Assembly: GCA_038317685.1 (NCBI GenBank)
Contig: JBBQBQ010000163.1
Coordinates: 1 to 8,051 of the forward strand
From: JBBQBQ01 sp038317685
GTDB taxonomy: Bacteria > Desulfobacterota > Desulfuromonadia > Desulfuromonadales > DDH964
Length of the DNA stretch: 8,051 bases
Direction: 5' to 3'
Under the pieces are notes generated by a model. That model made no database searches. It worked only from the letters and a program-made list of their open reading frames with translations, and had not been told where the DNA came from. A program made the translations under genes and the position numbers. Numbering within the stretch: the stretch's first letter is position 1; every line of letters starts with the position of its first letter. Below, one piece after another: positions 1 to 6,254 of this stretch.

Positions 1-153
1 ATCACCGACACCATGACCGAAGAGGAAAAACTCGCCATCATCCAGCGCGAATTCGATCGCCTGTACGACCCGCGCCATCCGGTGCGCAACAACCTGGAAA
101 CTCTCGACAGCGTGGACGTGGTCCGCACCATTCGTGAGGCGCTAAAACGATGA
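1..153 (+). CDS. 3' end of an unidentified protein gene (partial at left edge)
   Basis: Frame 1 is open from the window edge to a TGA at 151-153, giving the last 50 residues of a protein. The tail is charged and helical-looking, with an EEEKLAIIQREFDRLYDP segment and the ending RTIREALKR. I do not recognise the family from this fragment. The stop overlaps the start of the following RhuM gene in an ATGA arrangement, so the two are very likely co-transcribed and translationally coupled. RhuM genes often sit beside type I restriction-modification genes, which makes an R-M or other defence/mobile subunit a reasonable guess for the upstream gene, but nothing in these 50 residues proves it. That the frame is coding is well supported by the overlap and the absence of stops; the identity is unknown. 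Confidence 0.7.
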   Translation: MTDTMTEEEKLAIIQREFDRLYDPRHPVRNNLETLDSVDVVRTIREALKR

Positions 154-1175
154 GTGACTCTGGACTCATCATCTATCAGGGCTCAGACGGAAAGATAAAA
201 ATCGATGTCCGTCTGGAAGATGAAACGGTCTGGTTGAGTCAGGACCACATGGCGGAGCTGTTCGGCAAGAGCAAAAAGACCATCTCCGAACATATCCGCA
301 ACATTTTTAATGAGGGCGAACTGGATGAAAATATGGTTGTCCGGAAATTCCGGACAACCACCCAGCATGGGGCCATTGTAGGCAAGACCCAATCCCGGGA
401 TGTGCAATTTTACAATCTGGACGTCATTATTTCCGTCGGCTATCGGGTGAAATCGCAACAGGGCACCCATTTCCGTATCTGGGCCACCCAACGGCTCAAA
501 GAGTATATCGTTAAGGGCTTCGCCCTGAATGACGAACGTTTTAAAACGGGCAACTCCATGAACTATTTCAGCGAGTTGCAGGAGCGCATCCGGGAAATCC
601 GTCTGTCGGAGCGCTTTTTCTACCAGAAGATCAAGGATATCTACGCAACCAGCATCGATTACGAACCCGGAGATGAAAAGACCATCGAGTTTTTCAAGGT
701 GATTCAGAACAAACTGCTCTGGGCGATCAGCGAGCAGACGGCCGCCGAGCTTGTATATCGCCGGGCTGATGCCGCATTGCCACTGATAGGGATGCAGTCT
801 TTCGACAAAAAGGAAGAGGTGTCCATTCGGAAGAGCGATGTCAGTGTCGCCAAAAATTATCTGCACGAGGATGAAATCAAACTCCTGGGGCTGCTTGTGG
901 AACAGTACCTCGCCTTTGCCGAAACTATGGCTCATCAGCAAACGCCGATGTACATGAAGGACTGGACACAACGGCTGGATGCCATCATTCAACTCAATGG
1001 CCGGGAACTGCTGACCCATGCCGGCAAGATCAGCCACCAGATGGCATTGAAAAAGTCTGTGTTGGAATATGAAAAATACAGGGGAAAACAGAAACACATT
1101 CAATATGAAGCGAGTCTCAGGGAGTTGGAGCAGGATCTGAAAAAAATCAAGTCCTCTCAAAGGGAGGAAGACTAA
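150..1175 (+). CDS. rhuM: RhuM family protein (virulence/defence-associated)
   Basis: This is a complete 341-residue protein of the Virulence_RhuM family, close to the usual family length. Residues about 27-59 (from VWLSQDHMAELFGKSKKTIS) form a helix-turn-helix-like N-terminal part, which suggests nucleic-acid binding. Residues 88-131 carry the family hallmark: YNLDVIISVGYRV, then a FRIWAT-containing stretch and an LKEYIVKGFALN stretch. The C-terminal 40 residues are charged and probably coiled coil. The family was named from a Salmonella pathogenicity-island gene, is common on mobile and restriction islands, and has no settled biochemical function. The ATG at 150 is supported by a GAGG at 136-139 and by the ATGA overlap with the upstream gene, which implies one operon. 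Codon use is more AT-rich than in the genes right of 3356, consistent with transfer. Family assignment is confident; its role here is not known. Confidence 0.9.
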   Translation: MSDSGLIIYQGSDGKIKIDVRLEDETVWLSQDHMAELFGKSKKTISEHIRNIFNEGELDENMVVRKFRTTTQHGAIVGKTQSRDVQFYNLDVIISVGYRVKSQQGTHFRIWATQRLKEYIVKGFALNDERFKTGNSMNYFSELQERIREIRLSERFFYQKIKDIYATSIDYEPGDEKTIEFFKVIQNKLLWAISEQTAAELVYRRADAALPLIGMQSFDKKEEVSIRKSDVSVAKNYLHEDEIKLLGLLVEQYLAFAETMAHQQTPMYMKDWTQRLDAIIQLNGRELLTHAGKISHQMALKKSVLEYEKYRGKQKHIQYEASLRELEQDLKKIKSSQREED

Positions 1176-1324
1176 TTCCTGACTTTCCGCTGGTTAAAAC
1201 CAACAGCTTTCTCTATGGCCTCACGAATCATAAGGGATACCATCGAGGCCAGCCTGATCCGTTTCCATGACGAAACCGTTGGCAGCAAGGCCAGAGAACA
1301 TCTGCCGTGGTGGGCGTAACAAGG

Positions 1325-1356
1325 GACTAAATTTGTTTGACGGTTGCTTGACCGGA
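1325..1356 (+). repeat. Diverged 32-base direct repeat, copy 1
   Basis: Copy 1 begins GACTAAATTTG and contains TTGAC-N6-TTGAC, two boxes set 11 bases apart, about one helical turn. It matches copy 2 (1412-1443) at 27 of 32 positions without gaps, by hand alignment. The paired boxes on one face of the helix suggest an iterated binding site for a protein, or the end of a mobile element. No protein partner can be named. Confidence 0.6.
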
Positions 1357-1411
1357 ACGACGAATTCTTGAGGGTTTTAGTAAAAATATCAATATTATTA
1401 GTCAGTTAAAA

Positions 1412-1443
1412 GACTGAATTTGCTTGACTGTTGCTTGACAGAA
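1412..1443 (+). repeat. Diverged 32-base direct repeat, copy 2
   Basis: Copy 2 begins GACTGAATTTG and again contains TTGAC-N6-TTGAC. It starts 87 bases after the start of copy 1 and ends just before the candidate structured RNA. Its core TGACTGTTG (1425-1433) recurs exactly at 1665-1673 on the other side of that RNA, so this word flanks the element on both sides. The two copies could be operators, or traces of target-site or terminal repeats. Confidence 0.6.
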
Positions 1444-1471
1444 TAATCTCTAGGCTGATTTGGAGTATCAT

Positions 1472-1655
1472 CTTGAAAGGGCTGATGCCGTCCCTATAGG
1501 AGGACAGGTGAAACTAGGGACATTCCCCGTATTACCCTCTGCGCCGTTAGAAAAGCCGTCGGGTTACGGCAAAGAACACCTTGGGAAACAAGGACCATCG
1601 GTGGGTGTAGCAACAAGGGCACCCGCAAGGGGGGGCTGCAAAATTGGTTAGTGGC
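1472..1655 (+). ncRNA. Candidate structured RNA, possibly a stand-alone HEARO/omega-RNA-like element
   Basis: The segment lacks a plausible gene but folds by eye into several local hairpins joined by purine-rich linkers. The stems are GTCC/GGAC (1490-1493 with 1502-1505), GGGA/TCCC (1517-1520 with 1524-1527), GCCGT/ACGGC (1555-1559 with 1566-1570), CCTTG/CAAGG with a GGAAA loop (1579-1583 with 1589-1593), ACACC/GGTGT closing around the last (1576-1580 with 1604-1608), and CCC-GCAA-GGG with a GNRA tetraloop (1622-1631). The linkers AAAGGGCTGATGCC, GGTGAAAC and GGGTGTAGCAAC look like conserved RNA sequence rather than coding DNA. A T6 run follows at 1657-1662. From memory the pattern resembles HEARO/omega RNAs associated with IscB, most copies of which lack the nuclease gene. 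No IscB is present: the next gene is an ATPase. A group II intron or other mobile-element fragment is an alternative. RNA character is moderately supported; the HEARO label is tentative. Confidence 0.5.
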
Positions 1656-1670
1656 GTTTTTTGATGACTG

Positions 1671-1699
1671 TTGACTTAAAATATGCATTTAAGTAGTAT
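1671..1699 (+). promoter_or_regulatory. Sigma-70-type promoter of the ATPase gene
   Basis: A -35 box TTGACT (1671-1676) is separated by 17 bases from a -10 box TAGTAT (1694-1699). The region is strongly AT-rich and lies 37 bases upstream of the ATPase start codon. The -10 box falls inside the palindrome at 1683-1719, so a protein bound there would block RNA polymerase. Confidence 0.6.
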
Positions 1700-1719
1700 A
1701 TAACATACTTATAATGCAT
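1683..1719. promoter_or_regulatory. Long palindrome overlapping the ATPase promoter (candidate operator)
   Basis: The left arm ATGCATTTAAGTA (1683-1695) is the reverse complement of the right arm TACTTATAATGCAT (1706-1719) apart from one extra base in the right arm: 13 paired positions around a 10-base centre. An inner AGTAT/ATACT repeat is also present (1695-1699, 1705-1709). It overlaps the -10 box and probably the transcription start. The likely role is an operator for a dimeric repressor; a stem-loop at the 5' end of the transcript is the alternative. Confidence 0.6.
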
Positions 1720-1735
1720 TTTTAGGGTGATTTAC

Positions 1736-3229
1736 ATGATTGCAACATCATCAGAACTCATTACCGTCCTTCGTCAGTACAACCCCTGGTGGCGCGGCGC
1801 CCCGCCCGCCGATCTTCCCGCCTGGCGACGGCGGGCCTTTCACGACATCCTCACCTGGATGCGGTCGCCCCCTGCGCCACGGGCGCTGCTCCTCTCCGGC
1901 GCCCGCCAGGTTGGCAAGACAACTCTCTTTCTCCAAGTCATCCAGGAACTCATCGACAGCGGCGTCCCGGCCAACAAAATCCTCTATGCCACCTTCGATC
2001 ATCCGCTCCTCAAGCTGCTGGGGCTGGACGGGCTGCTCAAACTGTGGCGGGAGTTCGAACCGGAGAGCGAAGGGATCGAATACCTCTTTCTCGACGAAAT
2101 CCAGAGCCTCCGCGACTGGCAGACCTGGCTGAAGTTACAGGTGGATTTCGAGAAGAAGCGCCGCATCGCCGTCACCGGTTCAGCGACGCCGCTGGTGACG
2201 GAAGGGCAGGAGTCCGGGGTCGGGCGCTGGCATACCCTGCGGCTCTCCACCTTATCCTTCTTCGAATATCTGCAACTCAAAGAGATTAAGGTGCCGCCGC
2301 TGCCGGAAATCAATTCACTCGTCCGGCTCTTTGACTGGCAGCCGGCGCAGTTTGCCTCAGTGGCCGCGGATGCTGCGCCGTTGGTGGGACATTTCCATGA
2401 ATACCTGCTGCGGGGCGGTTTCCCGCAAAGCGCACTGATAGGGAGTATAACCGCAGCGCAGAAGCTGCTGCGCGAAGACATCGTCGACAAGGTGTTAAAG
2501 CGCGACATGACGGCGCTCTTCGGCGTGCGCCATGTCCTGGAGCTTGAGCAGGTCTTTCTTTATCTCTGCCTGCACGGCGGCGGTCTGCTCGACCTGCAAA
2601 CGCTCTGTGGTGACCTGGAACTGAAGAAGCCGACGGTGAACAACTTCATCAATCTGCTGGAATCGACTCATCTCATCTACAAACTTCCTCCTTTCGGTTA
2701 CGGCAAGGAGATTTTACGTGCCCGCTACAAGGTCTATCTGGCTGATGCGGCCATCTCTCCGTCGGTATTGCTCAAGGGGACTTCGCTGCTGGAAGACCCG
2801 GTTGCCTTGGGGATCGCGGTGGAGACGGCCTGCTTCAAACATATCTTTGCCCGTTATTATTCACGCAGTGTGGGCTTTTCCTACTGGCGCGGCAAGAATG
2901 AGCGCGAGGTCGATATTGTTGCCGAGGTCGAGGGGCGACTGATACCGTTTGAAGTGAAATATCGTTCACAGCATACGGGTGCCGGGGACTTGAAGGGGTT
3001 GGCCGAATTCTGCCAGGCACGCAATGCTGCTCGTGGCTATGTGATAACCAAGGAGATCAATGATTTCTCCATCATCCCTCTTGGAAAAGAAGTAGAGACC
3101 AAAAACGGGAAGGTGCCGATTCACATAGCCAAGATACCCGCGCCGCTTGCCTGTTACTGGCTGGGGAAGACCGAGCTGGATGAGTTGCCGGGAGAGTCGG
3201 CGATGCCTCCTCCCTCCTCGCCCCCCTGA
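1736..3229 (+). CDS. AAA+ ATPase of the DUF4143 family
   Basis: This is a complete protein of 497 residues. Walker A is GARQVGKT (55-62), Walker B is YLFLDEIQ (116-123), and a sensor-1-like VTGSATPL follows at about 146-153. This N-terminal AAA domain is joined through a helical/winged-helix-like middle (about 210-325) to a C-terminal DUF4143 domain. There, VETACF (E363), EREVDIV (D393) and FEVKYR (E406, K408) reproduce a PD-(D/E)XK nuclease-like pattern. A proline/serine tail ends the protein. The family is widespread in bacteria and archaea, often horizontally spread, and its cellular role is unsettled. I start at the ATG at 1736 because AGGGTG (1724-1729) is a good Shine-Dalgarno 6 bases upstream; the GTG at 1727 lies within that site. 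The gene stands alone behind its own promoter and palindrome, so it appears monocistronic. Family call is strong; function is not known. Confidence 0.92.
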   Translation: MIATSSELITVLRQYNPWWRGAPPADLPAWRRRAFHDILTWMRSPPAPRALLLSGARQVGKTTLFLQVIQELIDSGVPANKILYATFDHPLLKLLGLDGLLKLWREFEPESEGIEYLFLDEIQSLRDWQTWLKLQVDFEKKRRIAVTGSATPLVTEGQESGVGRWHTLRLSTLSFFEYLQLKEIKVPPLPEINSLVRLFDWQPAQFASVAADAAPLVGHFHEYLLRGGFPQSALIGSITAAQKLLREDIVDKVLKRDMTALFGVRHVLELEQVFLYLCLHGGGLLDLQTLCGDLELKKPTVNNFINLLESTHLIYKLPPFGYGKEILRARYKVYLADAAISPSVLLKGTSLLEDPVALGIAVETACFKHIFARYYSRSVGFSYWRGKNEREVDIVAEVEGRLIPFEVKYRSQHTGAGDLKGLAEFCQARNAARGYVITKEINDFSIIPLGKEVETKNGKVPIHIAKIPAPLACYWLGKTELDELPGESAMPPPSSPP

Positions 3230-3355
3230 CCAATCCTCTCCCCGCACTTTCCTCAAAAATTTGTCTCCCCTAAGAAAACCGGTTGCCAGACACCTCCAAG
3301 CTATGAAACAATTCAGAAATTCGAATACATAAATCAACGTACCCGAAAGAGGCCC
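3230..3355. other. Short intergenic region before the Fe-S protein gene
   Basis: These 126 bases lie between two same-strand genes. The second half is AT-rich and could hold a promoter, but I see no convincing -35/-10 pair. There is no obvious hairpin terminator for the ATPase gene. AAAGAGG at 3346-3352 is the ribosome binding site of the next gene, with a short 3-base spacing. Confidence 0.5.
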
Positions 3356-4669
3356 ATGCGACCGTTCCGACCCCTCCTGCTCTGGACCGCCCTCCTGCTC
3401 TTTTCCCTCCCCTTCAGCACCTGGGCCGCCTCCGACCCGGTCGTCACCAGCGGTCAGACCCTCAAGGAGGTCGCCCACGGTAACGGCGTGCGCGCCGGCG
3501 ATCTGGCTGAGGCCCTGGGGCTGGAGCGAAGCATCGACAAGGGCCGGACCCTCGAGGCGCTGGGCCTCGATCCGCTGCGGGTGGCGCAGGCGGTGGCGGG
3601 CTTGCAGGGGGGAGGGGAAGGCGCCGGGAGTGCCGCTCCACCGTCGGGGATCATGGTGAACGCCGATCCCGGCCAGAGCATCCGGCAGCTGGCCCACGGC
3701 CATGACCTCAACGGCATGGCTCTGACCCATAGCCTCGGCCTCTCCCTGAGCGTCGACAAGGATACCCCGGTGCGGACCCTCGGCATCGACGAGGCGAAGC
3801 TGCGGGACGTCCTCCTCCACCTCAAGGCCGAGTCCGACGCCAGCCTCGGCTTCCTCAAATACTGGCTCTGGCCGCCGCTCCTCGGGTTCGGCCTGTGGTG
3901 GCTGGTCCGCGGCGGCAAGGGGCGGGCCCGGCCCTATCCGCCGTCGGTCTACCTCGGTGTGATGCTGGTGACGGTCGTCGTCTTCGGCTTTCTCCTCGGC
4001 AAGGCTCCCAATCCGATGGAAGGGCTGGTCAAGGTCTTCAAGGCCGAGGCGGGGATCTACAACGATTTAGGCAGCAAGCTGGCGGCCCTCGGCTACTTTT
4101 CGCTCCTGGCCCTGGTCGGCAACAAGCTGATCTGCGGCTGGGGCTGTCCCTTCGGGGCGCTGGAGGAACTCCTTTACAGCCTGCCGCTGCTGCGCCGTCT
4201 CAAACGCCGCAAGCTTCCCTTTTTCTGGACCAATCTGCTGCGCAGCGGCCTCTTCGTCCTGTTCGTGCTGGCGATCTTCGGCTGGGTCGGCGGCCGGCCG
4301 GGGCTGGTCATCTACCATTATGTCAACCCCTTCAACCTCTTCGGCTTTGAACTGGCCCTCTGGACCGTCGCCCTGTCGGTCGCCGCCTTCCTGATCCTTT
4401 CCCTGGCGGTCTACCGCCCCTTCTGTCAGCTGGTCTGCCCCTTCGGCTGGTGGTCGTGGCTGCTGGAGCGCTTCAGCTGCTTCGGCATCCGCATCGATCG
4501 GGAGCGCTGCAGCGACTGCGGCGCCTGCGCCAGGGTCTGCCCGCTGCAGGCGGCCCAGGGGCGCCTTTCCGGTCAGGCCTTTCCGGCCGACTGTTTCTCC
4601 TGTGCCCGCTGCCTGCGGGTCTGTCCCGCCGCGGCCATGGTCTACGGTCGGCGCCGGGGCGGGAGCTGA
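3356..4669 (+). CDS. NapH-like polytopic membrane protein with two 4Fe-4S clusters
   Basis: The 437-residue product begins with a signal peptide (1-25, ending TWAA-S). A soluble part of about 130 residues follows, then about five membrane segments near 167-184, 198-215, 243-260, 294-312 and 333-352. Paired CxxxCP motifs typical of the NapH/NosR/CcoG group occur at C260/C264 (CGWGCPFG) and C357/C361 (CQLVCPFG). Two ferredoxin-type 4Fe-4S sites end the protein: C385, C388, C391, C395 and C413, C416, C419, C423. Relatives pass electrons between the quinone pool or periplasm and a partner reductase. The N-terminal part, probably periplasmic, is two tandem copies of a 52-residue module, unlike ordinary NapH. 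No napG, napA or nos genes adjoin it, so its partner is unknown. The ATG at 3356 gives a clean signal peptide. Fold and clusters are confident; the pathway is not. Confidence 0.9.
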   Translation: MRPFRPLLLWTALLLFSLPFSTWAASDPVVTSGQTLKEVAHGNGVRAGDLAEALGLERSIDKGRTLEALGLDPLRVAQAVAGLQGGGEGAGSAAPPSGIMVNADPGQSIRQLAHGHDLNGMALTHSLGLSLSVDKDTPVRTLGIDEAKLRDVLLHLKAESDASLGFLKYWLWPPLLGFGLWWLVRGGKGRARPYPPSVYLGVMLVTVVVFGFLLGKAPNPMEGLVKVFKAEAGIYNDLGSKLAALGYFSLLALVGNKLICGWGCPFGALEELLYSLPLLRRLKRRKLPFFWTNLLRSGLFVLFVLAIFGWVGGRPGLVIYHYVNPFNLFGFELALWTVALSVAAFLILSLAVYRPFCQLVCPFGWWSWLLERFSCFGIRIDRERCSDCGACARVCPLQAAQGRLSGQAFPADCFSCARCLRVCPAAAMVYGRRRGGS

Positions 4670-4696
4670 CCCGGCGGGGAAGGTCTTCAGGGCAAC

Positions 4697-4729
4697 AAAA
4701 AAAGGGGCCGGCGATCTTCCGCCGGCCCC
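4697..4729 (-). terminator. Strong intrinsic terminator between convergent genes
   Basis: GGGGCCGGCG (4704-4713) and CGCCGGCCCC (4720-4729) form a perfect 10-bp GC-rich stem with a 6-base loop. On the minus strand the stem is followed by a run of seven T (complement of A7 at 4697-4703), the classic form, placing it just after the VWA-OmpA gene. On the plus strand only TT follows, so it is a weaker terminator for the Fe-S gene, but the hairpin probably serves both convergent transcripts. Confidence 0.9.
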
Positions 4730-4762
4730 TTGGTCATGCTCCATCCATGACTGGCGATGGTG

Positions 4763-5971
4763 CTATTGCGGCACCACCGTGCAGCAGACGATCTCCACCC
4801 GCCGGTTCTGGTAGCGACCTTCCTTGGTGTGGTTGTCGGCGATCGGCCGGGTTTCTCCGTAACCGGTGGCGACCAGTTTGTCGCCCGGGATGCCGTAGTC
4901 GTTGATCAGCGCATTGCGGACTGCTGCCGCGCGGCGCAGGGAAAGTGCCTGATTGTAGGCCTCCGTCCCGATCGAGTCGGTATGGCCGGCGATGTTGATA
5001 TAGGGGACCTTCGGGTTGGCGCGGATGAACTGCGCGGCCTGATCGAGGTCGGTTTTGAATTCGGGCTTGATGACGGACTTGTCGAAATCGAAGTTGATAT
5101 GCAGCGCCAGCTTCAGGGTGCAGCCATTGGCATCGACGTATTCGCCTTTGGGGGTGCCGGGGCACTTGTCGAGATCGTCGGTCACGCCGTCGCCGTCACT
5201 GTCCATCGGTATGGCTACGACCACGACCGGGGGCGGAGCGGGGGCCGGGGCGGGGGCTACCGCTGGGGCCGGGGCGGGGGCCTTGACCGGGGCCGGAGTG
5301 GCTTCGGTGTAGAAGACCTTCTGCACGAACTGGTTGAGGCCGGCGTCGGTGGCAAGCAATTGGGCATCGGTCACGACCGAGCAGCTGTTCATGGCGCGGA
5401 TCTGGTCGATGACTTCCTTGCCATGGGGGGTGTCGGCGTAGCTGACGATGTGGATACAGAGGTTAGGGTTGTATTGGCTGTAGAGGGCCGTCGCCTGGGG
5501 GACGGCCGGAATGCCGGCGTTTGAATCGCCGTCGGTGAAGATAATCAGGGCGGTCGTGCCGCTCATCGTACCGATGAGCGTCCCCACGTCCTTCAGTCCG
5601 TAACCCATATCGGTCGGGCGACCGGCCTGTTCGTACTTGGTGTCCACTCCGGCGGCTGCGGTTTTCAGAACTCCCTTTTTATAGGGAGTGGGAGTGGTGA
5701 CCACATGGTACGGCGCGAAGAGGGCAAATGCGTTACGGTAATCGAGTTCGGGGATGGCCTGATCGAGGCGGCCGATGGCGTCGATGGCGTGGACGATTTT
5801 TTTCTTGTCGGTGCCATGGACCTGTTCGATCATGGAGCCGGAATGGTCGAGAAAGACGACGAAGTTATCTACCTTCTTGACCTTTTCCGCCGCAGCTGGA
5901 AATGGCATGGCCAAGACCAGGGCCAGCCCCAGAATCAGCGTCAGCGTTAATTGTTTTTTTATCCTTCTCAT
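4763..5971 (-). CDS. Secreted VWA / TSP3 / OmpA-domain envelope protein
   Basis: The 402-residue product has a signal peptide (1-28, ending PAAA). A von Willebrand factor A domain follows (about 34-220) with an apparently intact MIDAS metal site: D42-x-S44-x-S46, T120 and D147 in FTDGD. A proline/alanine linker (225-250) leads to one thrombospondin type 3 calcium-binding repeat (DSDGDGVTDDLDKC, 257-270). The C-terminal OmpA-like peptidoglycan-binding domain (about 285-395) has D332 in GHTDSIG and R347 in LSLRRA, matching the diaminopimelate-contacting pair of OmpA. The protein probably sits in the periplasm or outer membrane, anchored to the wall, with VWA available for metal-dependent protein binding. 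No beta-barrel is evident. AGGAG (complement of 5978-5982) lies 6 bases before the ATG. The gene ends at the shared terminator. Adjacent cysteines (C396, C397) near the C-terminus are unusual. Domains are confident; the partner is unknown. Confidence 0.93.
   Translation of the reverse strand: MRRIKKQLTLTLILGLALVLAMPFPAAAEKVKKVDNFVVFLDHSGSMIEQVHGTDKKKIVHAIDAIGRLDQAIPELDYRNAFALFAPYHVVTTPTPYKKGVLKTAAAGVDTKYEQAGRPTDMGYGLKDVGTLIGTMSGTTALIIFTDGDSNAGIPAVPQATALYSQYNPNLCIHIVSYADTPHGKEVIDQIRAMNSCSVVTDAQLLATDAGLNQFVQKVFYTEATPAPVKAPAPAPAVAPAPAPAPPPVVVVAIPMDSDGDGVTDDLDKCPGTPKGEYVDANGCTLKLALHINFDFDKSVIKPEFKTDLDQAAQFIRANPKVPYINIAGHTDSIGTEAYNQALSLRRAAAVRNALINDYGIPGDKLVATGYGETRPIADNHTKEGRYQNRRVEIVCCTVVPQ
5229..5292 (+). 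repeat. G-run tract in the template strand of the VWA-OmpA linker
   Basis: Eight runs of four or five G occur within 64 bases of the plus strand (5229-5233, 5240-5244, 5247-5250, 5252-5256, 5265-5268, 5271-5274, 5276-5280, 5289-5292). They correspond to the Pro/Ala-rich linker of the minus-strand gene. Such density could form G-quadruplex structures in the template strand, and the near-repetitive GGGGCCGGGGC units could change in number by slippage. Confidence 0.6.
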
Positions 5972-6167
5972 AGATGTCTCCTTTTTATCAATTAGCTGGG
6001 TTTATGAATGTTGCTATTGATTTTACTATGACCGGGTTCCTCCGGAATGCAAGTAAACCGGAGGCAGATCAGACCTTAAGGATGGGGGCGCTCAAAAAAC
6101 AACGATGACGGAATTTGCCGCGGGGTCCTCCGGAGGATATTGCTCTTCCGGATCTTCAAGCGATTTA

Positions 6168-6193
6168 ACTGGCAGAGTTTTGATCCTGCCAGT
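6168..6193. repeat. Perfect 8-bp inverted repeat ACTGGCAG/CTGCCAGT
   Basis: The arms at 6168-6175 and 6186-6193 are exact reverse complements around a 10-base spacer. There is no T-run on either side, so it is not a standard terminator. It may be an operator for a dimeric regulator or a stem in the VWA-OmpA leader transcript. Confidence 0.55.
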
Positions 6194-6254
6194 GACGATA
6201 TTGCGTCGTCCGCTCTACTTGGCCCCGTCGGCGTTTCCGTCACCGTTTGTCTTG

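Larger units (their letters stand above)
1176..1471. other. Gene-free region after rhuM with diverged direct repeats
   Basis: No gene with a ribosome binding site is seen here. The rhuM frame continues open for 48 codons past its TAA (1176-1319) and contains a 34-codon ATG frame at 1215-1319, but that ATG has no Shine-Dalgarno sequence. It may be a relic of a longer gene end. From about 1325 the sequence becomes AT-rich and contains the 32-base repeat pair annotated separately, with a short inverted repeat TCAGT/ACTGA at 1402-1417 between the copies. Confidence 0.6.

Noticed and set aside
183..1160. Long open frame on the minus strand opposite rhuM (325 codons)
   Set aside because: It lies wholly within the RhuM gene, whose protein shows clear family motifs; the antisense product has no recognisable domain.
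1190..1212. GCTGGTT/AACCAACAGC as a terminator for rhuM
   Set aside because: The arms overlap in any full pairing, leaving an impossible two-base loop or several bulges, and the following T-rich stretch is interrupted.
1215..1319. 34-codon ATG frame after rhuM as a real small gene
   Set aside because: No Shine-Dalgarno sequence precedes the ATG and I recognise no family; kept only as a possible relic.
1325..1443. CRISPR array
   Set aside because: Only two diverged copies are present, separated by 55 bases, with no cas genes and no third regular repeat.
1460..1651. 63-codon open frame across the RNA-like region
   Set aside because: It shows no ribosome binding site at its start and no recognisable protein features, while hairpins and purine-rich linkers explain the sequence better.
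2966..3820. Minus-strand open frame of 284 codons spanning the ATPase/Fe-S gene junction
   Set aside because: It is antisense to two genes with strong motifs and arises from GC-rich codon bias; its product has no domain features.
4757..5524. Plus-strand open frame of 255 codons opposite VWA-OmpA
   Set aside because: The translation is glycine/valine-rich low complexity generated by the opposite strand; the minus-strand protein has a signal peptide and three recognisable domains.
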